DNA from: Kappaphycus alvarezii
Taxonomy: Eukaryota > Rhodophyta > Florideophyceae > Gigartinales > Solieriaceae
Reading direction: 5' to 3'
DNA length: 64,000 nt
Assembly (NCBI GenBank): GCA_002205965.3
Contig: NADL03000704.1
Location: 1-64,000 of the forward strand
Shown here: positions 22,129 to 32,887 of the stretch, piece by piece
Layout of the letters: each line of letters opens with the position of its first letter
Position numbering within the stretch: position 1 is the stretch's first letter
Translations under genes and position numbers: made by a program
Notes under the pieces: generated by a model
The model's input: only the letters and a program-made list of their open reading frames with translations
Databases searched by the model: none
Told to the model about the DNA's origin: nothing

Positions 22129-23281
22129 ATGCCTTCCCGACCTTCTTCTGGGCATTCCGACACCGTTGTTTCCCTAACCCATGCGTCGATGGACTATCTG
22201 GTCAAATGCGTCTCCATCTTTGATGGAGTCGTCAATCTCTCCGACCCTGCAGCCACAGCTGTATTCTGTTCTGCCGTTCAGAACTCCCCCGTGGCGACCG
22301 CTCTGGCCCCTTCTCTGCAAAACAACCCTCAGTTTCGTTCCGTCCTGCAGATCTTGACCTCTCTTGCGGCCCCTTCCCGCCAACTTCTCCAGCCACTGAA
22401 CCGGACCAATCTCCCAATCCTGCTCCTCAACCTCCCGCGCAATCCTACCTACGCGCGGCGGCCATGCCCCAACAGCCCCAAAACCCCTCCGCCGTCTCCC
22501 TTTCCTGGGTCGCCAAGGCCTCACCCATCAGGGTGACCTTTCAGCTGTTCGCTGTTCGCATCTCCACCAAGTTTGCGGGCCCGTCCGCCGAGCTACTCGA
22601 GGGCTTTTTGGCGGCAACACCAAACGAGTTGTCGTCGTCACGTCTCCTCCGGACTTTCCTGTACACGACCGTCCGCTTTCCGCCGAGCCATCACACAAGG
22701 TGGTTTTCCGGGCTCCTGTTCCATTATTCGCTCCTCTTCCCCTCATTCTTCATGGTGTGCGCTGCCGAGCGGGATTTGGCGTCTTTGCCTCCCGCCTATA
22801 CCGCCTTCCGAAACTTGGCGAAGACATCGGACAACTACGACCCTCCCGAACTCGTGTTTTCCGAAATCATGGACATCTCTTCAGACCTGTCTCCTGCCCA
22901 GCTCCGCGGCGTCCTTCCTGGCCTTCGACAAGAAATCGAACGCCTGGAATCTCCGTCCTGCTTGTGGTATCCGGCTCCTGCTTTTGCCCAATCCCTCCGC
23001 GAAATGGAGTCCGCAGCTTACCAGACTCTTTCTGCCGATCCCACCTTTGCCCGGGACATGCCTCCCCTCGCACCCCCTTCGGTTCCCGCTGTCCACTCTA
23101 AGCGCCGTCGCGCCCGTCCAGATGTGACCGATACGGACGGTTTTACCCTGGTTGCACGTCGCGGCCCTGGGCCGCGACCTCTTCTGCTCCTAGCTCCCCC
23201 GTTCCCCCGCAGGTTGACGGTCGGTTCTCTGTCCTCGAATACGTCCCAGTTCCGGAATCAATGACCGATAATGACCAGTAG
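22129..23281 (+). pseudogene. LINE family C ORF1 (C2)
   Basis: ORF1 starts MPSRPSSGHSDTVVSLTHAS and continues with a conserved block (LVKCVSIFDGVVNLSDPAA, PSLQNNPQFRSVL). The central block (VRRATRGLFGGNTKRV) and a later FMVCAAERDLASLP are shared with the copy at 61454. The C-terminal end reads TDGFTLVARRG and VLEYVPVPESMTDNDQ. At least three frame changes interrupt it. No zinc knuckle or RRM is visible. The function is unknown beyond the expected RNA-binding role of LINE ORF1 proteins, which is not shown by any motif here. Confidence 0.7.
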
Positions 23282-26100
23282 GATTGCTTCTGTCCCTCCT
23301 ACTGCCCTTACTTTCCCTGCTCTTTTCAGGGCTTCGATACCCGTTCTTCCGTACATCCCTCGCCCAGTTCAAGCAGCGGCCTACGACCTCTATTTTGCCT
23401 CCTGAGCCGTGTCATCGCTGCTCCGTCTGATGCACATCGTCATCGTGCCCTTCTCGAACTTGTCGCCCTCCCCAAACTCATATTTCGACGCAATCATCCT
23501 CGCTTCCATCGCTCGAGCCGCTCTGAAATCTGCTCCAATCTTGCCGACCGCATTCGTCTCGCATCTTCCGGTCTTTTCGATGACCTCTTCATTGAAGCCC
23601 TCTCCCTTTTCGGGGCCTCCCACCCCCTGCTACCCATGCCGACGCCTCTCATTCCCCATCTACCCTCCAGCGCAGCCACCGCTTACTGCACCGTGGCAGT
23701 CCTTCCCGCGCCACAGCAGCCTTACTGCACGATACCCCACCTGTTGTGCCCTCGGAAGACAATCTCCGCAGACTCAAATCCCTTCACCCCACGCCCACGT
23801 CCCCCGTTCAGCCCCTCCCTAACTCTCGTCTTCCCCTGCCGTCAAGTTTTCCGTTTCGGATGTTCGTAGAGCCATCCATAGCCTCGACCCGTCCACCGCC
23901 CCTGGATCTGACGGCCTTTCCCCGCTCTTTCTCCGTATGTTGCTTCGACCTGCGGGGGAGTGCATCCCGCCCGTGACTGTCTTTATGTGCTGACCAAGTT
24001 TGTTAACATGTGTTCCAACGGCGAACTACCGGACTCGTGCAGGGCCTACTTCTGTGGGGCCGGCTCACAGCCCTCCACAAGCCCAACGGTGGACTTCGCC
24101 CTATAGCTGTTGGTCTCCTCCTCCGCCGACTTATTGCCCGCCTCCTCGCTCACAAGGCTTGCTCGACTGCAGCTTCCTATCTCTTGCCTCATCAACTCGG
24201 CGTGGGCGTTAAAAGCGGGGCTGAGGCCATTGTTCATGCCGTCCGTCGCCTGACGCAAAACACCAAGTTCCAGGACCACGTATTGATCCAAGTCGATGCC
24301 CACAATGCTTTCAACAGCATTTGTCGACAACGCATTCTTGATGCCGTTCTGGACTTTGCACCTGGCATCGCGCGATGGGTTCACTACTGTTATGGGGATA
24401 CCTCTTTTCTCTCATTCGGTTCATTCTCCATACTAAGCGCCGATGGCACTCAACAGGGGGATCCTTTGGGGGCTCTGCTTTTCGCTCTCGCTCTCCATCC
24501 TCTCGTTCTCAAGTTCCAGGAGCGATTCCGGCCCCCGCTCAACGCTTGGTATGCAGACGATGGGAACTTGGTCGTTCCCCGCTCGCAGGCCCTCGAGGCT
24601 TTGCAATTCTTCCAGAGTCAGGGACCAGCCATCGGGTTCGCACTGAATATGACCAAAACTCACGTATACGGCCTCTCCTATAATCCCTCTCCCCTCACTC
24701 TTCCCTGCCCTTCTCCACGCCCGATGGCTTTACCGTTCTCGGCTCTCCCATTGGTTCCGATACCTTCGTCAGCGCCGCATTTGACACCCGTCAAGCTGCA
24801 GTAGATCGCATCTTTTCCTGTCTTCAGTCCTTCGATGACGCCCAGATGGCCTACCACTTGCACCGTTTCTGTGCGAGCGCCTGTAAGGTTGTTTATCTGC
24901 TGCGGACTCTCTCCCCCACCAATCTACGGCTTTGGCCGTCAGCTTCGACCGGAAGCAGCGGGAGGCTTTCGCACAGATTCATGGTCCTTGCACCGACTCC
25001 GAATGGGAGCAAGCCTGCCTTCCTATTTCCTACGGGGGCCTCGGCATTCTTCTCGCTTCGTCAATCCCTGAGTCCGCTTATGCGGCTTCGATGATTGATG
25101 TTTTCCGCCGTTTCTCAGATCTGCTCTCCTTCTCGGGAGACCTACACCTGGAGGAAGTGCCTCGGGCCGCGATTTCTTTATTATCTACCCGTTATCCAGA
25201 TCTTTCGGCTTCCCTGTCGCCCACTTCCCTGTTTCAGAGGTGTCAAACGCCGGTCCCCGACGAACGGCTCCAGTCTGCTATCTCGTCTGAGCTTCACAGT
25301 TCGACGTTTGATCGGATCTTCCGATCATCCTCTGACCGCGACAGATCTCGCCTCCTATCTGTCCGTGAGTCGTCCGCCTGTTCAGTTTCTCTACTTTACC
25401 GCACCCTCACCGCGGCACCTATCTGTCCTCGCAAGCTTGGATAGTCGCTGTATCTCTACGCCTCGGCCGCGAGATTTTCTCTGGTCATGATCGATGTCCG
25501 GTATGTGCTCGCCGTTCCAACGACATCGCCCCGTTGCTCGATCCCCTGGGCAAACATGCCCTCACCTGTAAGTACAACGATGGGCAGACTCGTCGCCACA
25601 ATGTCTTGCGTAACGCTCTCCATCGCTACTGTAAGGAGCTTGGAATTTCTGCCTCTCTTGAACATCTGATTCCTCCCCTTCCCCCTTCGTCCTCTTCCTC
25701 GTCCGCCCTTCGCATAGATCTTTATATCCCTGCTGCATATGGCCTCGACCCGAAGGATATTGCTTTGGATGTCACAGTGGCCCATCCACAGGTCACTTCT
25801 CGCGTTTCCCAGTGTGCCCTATCTGGCGGCGCAGCTGCTTCAATGGCTGCACGTGCGAAACACACGCACTACGGTCTAGTCTGCCACACGAACGATATAC
25901 GGCTTCTTCCTGTTGGTATTGATGTGTTCGGTGCCCTTGGGGCCGACGGTGCGACTTTCTTCCGGCGCCTTTCTACGTTCGCTGCTGCCCGTCGAGGCAC
26001 CACTCCCCAATGGGAGCTGCACCTCCTAATCACGCGCTTTGTGTTCTGCTTGCATGGGTTACAAGCTCGTCAAGTTCTTACCAGATGCATTTCCGATTAG
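23271..26100 (+). pseudogene. LINE family C ORF2 (C2): RT, zinc knuckle, RLE; most complete copy
   Basis: ORF2 starts at the ATG inside ATGACCAGTAG, which also holds the ORF1 stop. Order of parts: N-terminal segment (IPRPVQAAAYDLYF), RT motifs (GLRPIAVGLLLRRL, QVDAHNAFNSI, GTQQGDPLGALLFALALHP, catalytic WYADDGNLV). After the thumb come a CCHC knuckle (CPVCARRSND then DPLGKHALTCKY) and the RLE (RIDLYIPAAYGLDP, IALDVTVAHP, K..HY). It stops at 26098-26100. The RT and RLE parts are each long and open, but several frameshifts in between make the gene non-functional. The last 169 bases lie within the left arm of a palindrome. Confidence 0.85.
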
Positions 26101-26585
26101 TTTCTCTCTCATCCCCCTATGCATGTTAATTTCTCTGTAATCCCCCTCAGCATGTTCTCCCACATGCTCTTTCCACATCCCGTAAAGATTACACACACAC
26201 GCACAGTGCACGCGTGCACTTGGTGCGCATTGGTCGAAAAAAATTAAAATTGTGTGTAATACACACACACGCACAGTGCACGCGTGCACTTGGTGCGCAT
26301 TGGTCGAAAAAAATTAAAATTGTGTGTAATCTTTACGGGATGTGGAAAGAGCATGTGGGAGAACATGCTGAGGGGGATTACAGAGAAATTAACATGCATA
26401 GGGGGATGAGAGAGAAACTAATCGGAAATGATCTGGTAAGAACTTGACGAGCTTGTAACCCATGCAAGCAGAACACAAAGCGCGTGATTAGGAGGTGCAG
26501 CTCCCATTGGGGAGTGGTGCCTCGACGGGCAGCAGCGAACGTAGAAAGGCGCCGGAAGAAAGTCGCACCGTCGGCCCCAAGGGCA
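25932..26585. repeat. Large inverted repeat: two arms of about 265 bp around a tandem 70-bp core
   Basis: The left arm (25932-26197) covers the end of LINE C2 ORF2 and its 3' UTR. The right arm (26321-26585) is its near-perfect reverse complement; I saw about one difference, near 26084/26429. The centre holds two tandem copies of one 70-bp unit (26191-26260, 26261-26330). Each starts with a CA repeat and a GCACAGTGCACGCGTGCAC stretch (alternating purine-pyrimidine) and ends TGTGTGTAAT, so the units also close the palindrome. The structure could form a long hairpin in RNA or a cruciform in DNA. Confidence 0.9.
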
Positions 26586-27180
26586 ATTAAAATTCGCTAA
26601 TTTTGAAAACTCAGCAGCCAATGAGAATTAATCTTTGCTGCTGCTGCTGATGATGATGATGCTGAATTTTTTCATTGGCTCTCATTTTGTCGATTTTTGA
26701 CAGTTTTTTCGCAGGTCGTACTCAAAAGGGCTCATAGTTGGCGCGAGTTGCGTGGTATAATACAGAATGTGCGATTTTGGGTATTTTTTCCTACATTTAC
26801 TGTACACATTACCCTGCATAATTTGGCGCGATACCTGCGATTTTGCCTACCTTTTCAACATTTCGGCTAATACAGCGCTCCTACTACCCCTTCTAAAACT
26901 AATACCTGAACAAATCATCATTATAAGGAGAATGAGCTATTGTTTCACTAAATAAAATTCTCGACAATTCATAGAGGAAGGACCTTCTGGTAAATAGAAA
27001 AGCTTTCGAACACTACTCTAACTCTTCTTAAGCATTGGAATAGCTATTTTCCAGCAATAATTGTTCTTTTCTGCAATTCCCCAAGCAAGATTCTACCAAC
27101 AAAATGAACTTTTCCATTCAAACTCCAATCTATATTATTATTCACAGGTTTCGTGAAACTTTGAAGAAAAGCGTTGTATT
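26586..27180. other. Unassigned DNA with a short trinucleotide repeat
   Basis: A CTG/ATG trinucleotide run lies at about 26636-26663. It is bracketed by inverted AGCCAATGA / TCATTGGCT copies with AT-rich flanks. No gene is recognised in the rest of this AT-rich stretch. Confidence 0.45.
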
Positions 27181-27560
27181 TGAAGAATGAGACTTAGCAA
27201 AGGTGGAAACTACTTGCTCAAGACGAAGGCTGCGGCCGCCTTTACATTCCTATCCCCATATCCACCCTCGGAGGCTGGCATTCAGACGCCTGCCGTGCTA
27301 ATCGATGCCGCACGGAAAGTGGCCGTTCGAGCGATAGAGACCTATCGAAAGTTGAGAGCGGTACTAACCCAAAGGCAAGCTGCCGCATACGTTTTGTCTA
27401 ACGCGGCATGCCTGCTCGCTGACATTGAGCCGGTCCTGTAAGGAATGCTACTTAGTGCTACCCAGTGATGACTTCTCCCGCACAACGCACTCGCAGCGGT
27501 GTGGATATAACCGACCACGTCTTCCATACAGTAAAATAACCCAAAATTTCCCCGCTTTGA
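27181..27560 (+). mobile_element. LINE A 3' fragment, about 380 bp
   Basis: It starts in the RLE C-terminal region (a STLGGWHSDA-like reading), passes the family-typical VLSNAACLLADIEPVL ending at 27439-27441, and ends with the UTR variant ACCGACCACGTCTTCCAT and AACCCAAAATTTCCCC. This tail variant matches those at 42713, 30592 and 62156. Confidence 0.75.
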
Positions 27561-27746
27561 CACTTAACGAAGCATGCCTTTTGAGGGAATCTAATTTTGG
27601 TCTATCCAAAAGCCCTTTGAATAAATTGGTAAATATTTAGTGGAAGAGGGAGATTCATATACTGTAATGAGATGCTGACTACGATTACCTGTTCCCAGTA
27701 TTGTACTCAACAATATCCCCTATCCCATGAAGTGGAAGGGGTGGCC
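27561..27746. other. No feature recognised
   Basis: A short AT-rich spacer between LINE pieces without a supported ORF. Confidence 0.35.
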
Positions 27747-28260
27747 TTAAAGGAAAAAATTAAGAGGAATAAGAAGCTGTCTGTTCAACACGATGACCAG
27801 TCCGCGATAAGCAGCGAAGGGAAAGAGCCTTCGGAAAAAACAATGGCCCTTGTAAGTCAAGGGGCTGTAAATATCAACCTCAATGGCGGAGAGGAGGGTT
27901 TTTTTCGTCAAGGTAATTACCGTAATGAGAATATTTCTAACCCTCTGAAAGTATTCCGAAGTGTAGTTTGTAGCTACTGCTCCAACACTTCGGGAGTTCT
28001 CCCCCAATTATTATGTTGGCACACCTTTTCGAGTCGATTATGGATGTCTGGAAAAATTTGGGATAGATCAAAAATTTTTTCAACAGTAAAGGCACCCAAA
28101 AATTTCCCCCTTCGGGAGATGTGGCGGCGAGCATAAGGGTGTCCAACAGTAATGCCTGCGGCGATATCGCTTGTGTGGAGACCGTATGCACCCGAAATAT
28201 AGATTTCCAACCGTAATAAATGGGACTGCGAATAAGGGAAGGAATTAGAATCATGGGACG
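27747..28260 (-). pseudogene. LINE family C RLE fragment, minus strand
   Basis: Right to left it reads MEIYISGAYGLHTSDIAAGI, GHPYARRHIS, then (left of an insertion) a diverged continuation with IEVDIYSPL and FFRRLFPFAAY. A 113-bp LINE A tail (27997-28109) splits it. The copy is old and 5'-truncated. Confidence 0.65.
27988..28118 (+). mobile_element. LINE A tail insertion (113 bp) with 9-bp target duplication
   Basis: The body (27997-28109) carries TTTTCGAGTCGATTATGG, GATGTCTGGAAAA, GGCACCCAAAAATTTCCCC. CTTCGGGAG flanks it at 27988-27996 and 28110-28118, inside the RLE region of a minus-strand LINE C. Confidence 0.8.
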
Positions 28261-28379
28261 GGAATGATTAACCGACGAGGTCGGCGATACGAATCTCCCT
28301 CCTTACAGAACCCGGCGAGAAAGCTACGAAGGACGTGACGCCGGTGAACCGCGCTGTCTTCCTACTTGCTGGTAAAAAT

Positions 28380-28665
28380 TTGCTGGCTGCATAGATCCAA
28401 GATGGACGCGGTGTCGACGTGCGCACATCCTCCTCCTTTTCTGTTTCTCTTCGATTCCTCACCCCACCGCGGTACGTACATGGCCTCCCTGCGCGGAAGG
28501 CCGCCCTGGCTGTCCGGCTCGGTATCGCTCTATTCCCAGGATCTACTCGTTGTAGGGTCCGCTCCCGGCGCTGTGTCGACGTCGCGCCCGTCTTGGATCC
28601 AAGCGGCCAATATGCATTGACGTGCATGTACGACGACGGCGTGACCTGCGTGACCTTCACAAATT
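28380..28665 (+). mobile_element. LINE family C fragment at the zinc knuckle (C6)
   Basis: The plus strand reads SVSLRFLTPP, LFPGSTRCRVRSRRCVDV and DPSGQYALTCMYDDG, the CCHC knuckle region of family C. It is closely similar to 36340-36560. Both ends are truncated and the frame is broken. Confidence 0.65.
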
Positions 28666-29305
28666 GCACTACTGTACAGTTTTTGTTGATAAATTCCCAA
28701 TTAGGTGAGCTAAGGCTGCGTCACCGCAAAGAGAGGGGGAAGGTTTGAACAAATCAGTTAAATTTATTTGTCAATACTAAATATGGAGGAGAGAACACTT
28801 ACCAATTATCCAAACGAGACAGTCTTTTAGAAAAATTGGGGGAAATTTTGGATTTTTACATTTAGAACTTCCAGCATGCCCAATTGTGAAACATATACTC
28901 AAAATCATGACGGAAGGGCATCTTGAAATCGTGAACCCCTCAAGCTTTTCGAATTTAGCATCGTTTCACCGCACTTCGTCATTGTTTGCGCGCCGACTTC
29001 CAGTACTTGTATCACTACTGCTTCTTCGACCTCTATCTTTTCTAGCATGCCGTTTCCTATGTTTTCCTTCAGCTCGTCCTTACTCTCCCTTTCAATATTT
29101 TCCTGGCTTCCCTTTAGCCACGCACTCGCTTCAAGGTCGCATCCTACTTAAGTGGTTGCAGCAGCAGTATAAACTTCACCTGCGTTGACCCTCAAGCGAT
29201 CTCCTTAAACTGACACTTTGTATTGGGTACCGGAGAGCACTTTCAATCCTCACCGTGATGTCCGAACCTTCTGTTTACAAGTATAAGTCCGAGAAGGAAA
29301 ATATT

Positions 29306-29381
29306 ATGCGGTTGTCTGGAAAACCATGGGATAGACCGGATATATCTTCCAAGAGTATAACACCCAAACCTTTCCCCCTTA
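29306..29381 (+). mobile_element. LINE A micro-insertion, about 75 bp
   Basis: The body starts CGGTTGTCTGG and ends CTTTCCCCC, as in 7626-7693. Only a short TTAT-like match flanks it, so the target duplication is uncertain. It lies inside the unidentified decayed ORF. Confidence 0.75.
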
Positions 29382-29806
29382 TCCGATCTGGCACCCGGTT
29401 TGTCTTCCCACGTCCATGCCTGCCCCAAGTTTTTGACACTGTTCACACTTCCAACGATTTTTAAAGGTTCTACGCTTACCCTAAGAGCCTACAAGACCTA
29501 CGAACAAATGAATACTTGTTGCGCCTGGTTCGCTCGGAGACATTCGTTGAGTCCGATCTCTTAAGACATCTCAGTCCCATGCTTTCGACTGGTCTTGTTT
29601 TTGCTGTGGCTTTTCCTAATAAATAATCAGAAATCTTCTCAAATGTTTCATTGGGGCAGATGAGAGCGTTAGTAGTCTATATGTTAGCAGAATATGCCCA
29701 CGTAGAGTGTGACTTGCGATTTGATGGAATGAGTGAGGAAATTTATCCTCCTGTTTGGAAAGATGTATTGATTACCTTGGGAATTCAGGAAGGAGAAAGG
29801 CCTGCA

Positions 29807-29939
29807 GAGTACCGAGTTACTCCATTACTGTGTCGGTATACCCTTTTTGAGTTGATTGCGGTTGTCTGGAAAACCATGGGATAGATCGGATATATCTTCG
29901 AAGAGTAAAACACCCAAACCTTCCCCCTGAGTACCGAGT
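29807..29939 (+). mobile_element. LINE A tail insertion (111 bp) with 11-bp target duplication
   Basis: The body (29818-29928) begins in the ACTGTGTCGGTATACC block and ends CTTCCCCCT. GAGTACCGAGT flanks it (29807-29817, 29929-29939). Closing the site rejoins the open frame of the surrounding ORF (PAEYRV). Confidence 0.85.
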
Positions 29940-30143
29940 GCATCTTAACACACCAGAGGACGTTTTGGAGAAAGCTGATCCGATTGATTCCGCAATTGAA
30001 GAAGCTGCACGCGGAATAGACTGGCTCTGTCCTCTATAATTAGCAATTCTAACTCCAAAGCAATCAAAGGACAGCAGTGATTCCAAACTCTCTGCGTCCG
30101 ATGACGCAGATGAAAGTGGAGAGGAAGATGCTGTTGATCAAGT

Positions 30144-30190
30144 GAAAGGTTTGGGTGTTTTACTCTTGGAAGATATATCCGGTCTATTTG
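30144..30190 (-). mobile_element. LINE A micro-insertion, about 46 bp
   Basis: Minus-strand tail with GAAAGGTTTGGGTG, TTTTACTCTTGGAAGATA and TATCCGGTC. No target duplication was found. It lies in the acidic part of the unidentified ORF. Confidence 0.65.
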
Positions 30191-30591
30191 AAGAGCAGCA
30201 ACAGTCGGAAAACGATTTCAGCGATATTAGCGCTCGTATCTTTCACAGTCTTTTCGAGGACTGGTCACGTTACATTAATGTATTTTCTGGTTGCTTTCCA
30301 AGGGAAGAGGCTGAGAAAAGGGCAATAAGTTCTATGATGACATTGGTGCGAAACCGCGGTCAAAGGGTTTGCGAAAAGGTTGAAATGATTCGGATCCAAG
30401 CAACCGAAACGTCTACATATTTTTCTACAATCGTGGCCCAGATCATTGAACACACGTTGATTCCCTTTCTCCTTAAGGAGGCTGCCTCCGCGTCAAATGC
30501 AATCATACTGAGTCCCTAACATGAAGAATTTAAATGAGTACAATCCATCGGTTGGTAACAAAAAAATTAGGGTATCCAGGTGGATACTGTA

Positions 30592-31218
30592 AGGGGGAAT
30601 TTTTGGGTTATTTTAATGCATGGAAGATGTGGTCGGTTATATCCACGCGGCTAATGCCTTATGTGGGATAAGTCGTCGCTGATGGGTAACACTACAGTAC
30701 ATGACCTTCCTTACAGAGCCGGCTCAATGCCGGCGAGCAAGCATGCCGCGTTGGACATGACGGCCGCAGCAGCGTGCCTTTGGGTAAGCACCGCTCTAAC
30801 CATCCCATAGGTCTCCATCGCTCGAACGGCCACGTTCCGCGCGACATCGGTTAGCACCGCGTACGCGTCTGGGTGCCAGCCTCCAAGGGTGGATATTGGG
30901 ATAGGCACAAGCCTCCCTCTAGTAGCAGTCGCGAGCAGTGGTTCATACCTTCTACGTTTGGCGGAGATGGCTGCGTTGAGGGAGGTGAGTGGGTTGAAAG
31001 TACGCACTCTCCTATTGGAGGGCGCAAGAGGATTGACGAACGTGACGTCAAAAAAGTCCGTTCCTCCGTTGCTACCCATTGCCTCGATATCCGGCCTTGT
31101 GCTGTGAAGCCCCTGTCGCCGCTCGATAGCCGGATGACGGGCTGCCTTCTGGAGGTCTTGGGCGAGGAGGACGACTTGACGGTCGTGTCGTCGGGTGCGG
31201 TGTCCACCATGCTGTAAG
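30592..31218 (-). pseudogene. LINE family A 3' fragment, minus strand (RLE and UTR)
   Basis: Right to left it reads the RLE core (MGSNGGTDFFDVTFVNPLA), SLNAAISAKRRRY, STLGGWHPDAYAVLTD and SNAACLLAGIEPAL with a stop near 30711. A UTR follows that ends CATGCATTAAAATAACCC and TTCCCCC. The RLE C-terminal frame is open for 122 codons. The copy is truncated near 31218. Confidence 0.8.
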
Positions 31219-31225
31219 GTGACTA

Positions 31226-31279
31226 CTCTTTGTGGACCTGTTTTTCAATCATTAGAACACCCCAATTTCCCCCCTCTTT
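31226..31279 (+). mobile_element. LINE A micro-insertion (42 bp) with 6-bp target duplication
   Basis: The body (31232-31273) ends ATTAGAACACCCC and AATTTCCCCC. CTCTTT flanks it (31226-31231, 31274-31279). The tail variant resembles the one at 53028. Confidence 0.6.
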
Positions 31280-31714
31280 TTGGGATACGATGAAATGATT
31301 CACGGCAAAAACATAACTTCCAAATTTAATTATAGGCATTTCGGAAAATAGTGATCACTTCGCATGCAATGAACTCTTTCCAGTAGTCCAAACCTCAGCT
31401 GCAAACATTTTTCGAGCGCCAAACTTGGCCACAACCTCTGGAGTGGAGTAGTCTACTGTATACGACCACAGCAGCAAAAACTCTTAGGAATGAACTCTTA
31501 GGAATGAACAAATATGATAGAAATGAAACGTTTTATAAATATTCGTGAGTTTACGCAAAAACAGAATTCTGCAAAAATTCAGATGTATGTAGTATGATAA
31601 ATTACAGAATAGTATATCTGAACTTTATTCCTGAAATTTAAAATGCCGTTTACTTATTGACAAACAATACACAAAAATGGGAGTATTAGTTTTGTGATCC
31701 GAGCTTTTCGGGTG
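31280..31714. other. No gene recognised; short 14-bp tandem repeat
   Basis: The stretch is AT-rich. ACTCTTAGGAATGA occurs twice in a row near 31480-31507. No LINE or LTR homology was seen. Confidence 0.4.
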
Positions 31715-32395
31715 TCGATGGCCCTTCCAGGAGCGAGGTGATGGGTGCATTGCGCCTCCTGCCCGCGTCTCAGAACACATATCAATTACCTGTGCTTTAA
31801 TCTGTGGCTCTAGTACTACTGCCAAGCCCCGCTCTTCCCCCGAACACACCATGTCCGAGGAACCACTGCCCGGAAACTCTCGACGTGTTCGGAGAACATC
31901 TCATACATTGCGCACACGGGCCAGAACGCATTACAAGGTATGATTGTCAGGTGACACTGCTAGACTCGTAGATGGCTAAGACGGCCAGTATCTTGTCCTG
32001 AAACCACGCCAGGACCGTCAACATCGGACCAGGCTGGACATCCGCGCCATCGAAAGCAGTGGGGGCATAGACTACTTCGACGTCACCTGCGTGAACTCTC
32101 TTGCTCCTGCGAACAGAGAAGTCCTTACTTTTAATCCACTGACATCGATGAATGCGGCAAGGACTTCGAAGTTCAGAAAGTACAAGGAGTTCATCGCCCA
32201 CTCCACCCGATCCAGGCTCGCACCGTTCTCTACATCCACACATGGGGGGTGGCACCTGGACGCGTACGCCGTGTTCAGGGATTTTCCGAGGAAGTACACA
32301 AGCAGCCCTTAAGCAGAGGCAGGCTGCAGCGGCTGTTATGTCCACTGCAGTACGCCTCCTGGCTTGCCTCGCGTCGAACTTCTCATGACCTCACA
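31715..32395 (+). pseudogene. LINE family A 3' fragment (zinc knuckle and RLE), strongly decayed
   Basis: It contains the CCHC knuckle (CPETLDVFGEHLIHC), then an RLE core with SSGGIDYFDVTCVNSLAP, TSMNAARTSKFRKYKEF and the GGWHLDAYAVF motif. The frame is broken by several stops and shifts. No clear 3' tail follows. Confidence 0.7.
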
Positions 32396-32887
32396 ACGCA
32401 TACCCACTGCCCTTTTGCTGTAATGACCTTGGGATAGGAGCCATTGGATGCTTTTACAGAAAAAGTTCCCTCTCTTTTTGTGGAGGTTATTTTTTTCTAG
32501 TGTGAAGCGCGAGTGTCGACCTTTTTGCTCCCGTGAAACTCTGCTCTTGCTGGTATGATGGTGCACATTGCTGCACACAGCTGTAGGTAGGGGAGGGGGA
32601 GCGGGGGTAACCGCAGGAGCAGAAACAGGCCGGGTAGGGGCAGGGGCAGGTGAAGGTAGAAGGGAGTTAGCATCTGTCTCGATGATGTTACTGAGTTTGT
32701 CCATAGTGGTAGGACGGATGCACACCTAGACTACAGTACGGTACAGTACGGTACTGCAGTACCCGCGAAAACGGAGTCACTCGTCAATGGTTTCTAAATT
32801 TATTTCACGGGTCTTCACTAACGTCCCACATTTCAGCAATTTTTCTCACGACTACATTGCAGAATTCTGCAATTGAATTACAGACTG
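32396..32887. other. Unassigned DNA
   Basis: A minus-strand ORF (32336-32725) has a proline-rich start (MDKLSNIIETDA, PAPAPTRP) but no family is recognised. A GTAC-rich palindromic patch lies at about 32730-32760. I claim no gene here. Confidence 0.3.

Larger units (their letters stand above)
28886..30519 (+). pseudogene. Unidentified decayed long ORF with three LINE-tail insertions
   Basis: One frame stays coding-like over most of 28886-29884, with a few interruptions, and related-looking segments follow to 30519. Recognisable stretches include SLQDLRTNEYLLRLVR, MLAEYAHVECDLRFDGM and, near the end, SSMMTLVRNRGQRVCEKVEM. The C-terminal part is acidic around 30090-30230 (SDDADESGEEDA). I do not recognise the family: it could be a retroposed host gene or part of an unknown element. 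LINE A tails lie at about 29306-29381, 29818-29928 and 30144-30190. Confidence 0.45.

Noticed and set aside
26636-26663. The CTG/ATG run as a notable expansion.
   Set aside because: It is only about nine units in total and not in a recognised gene.
32336-32725. A proline-rich 129-codon minus-strand ORF as a host gene.
   Set aside because: Its second half overlaps the decayed LINE A end and the start has no recognised domain.
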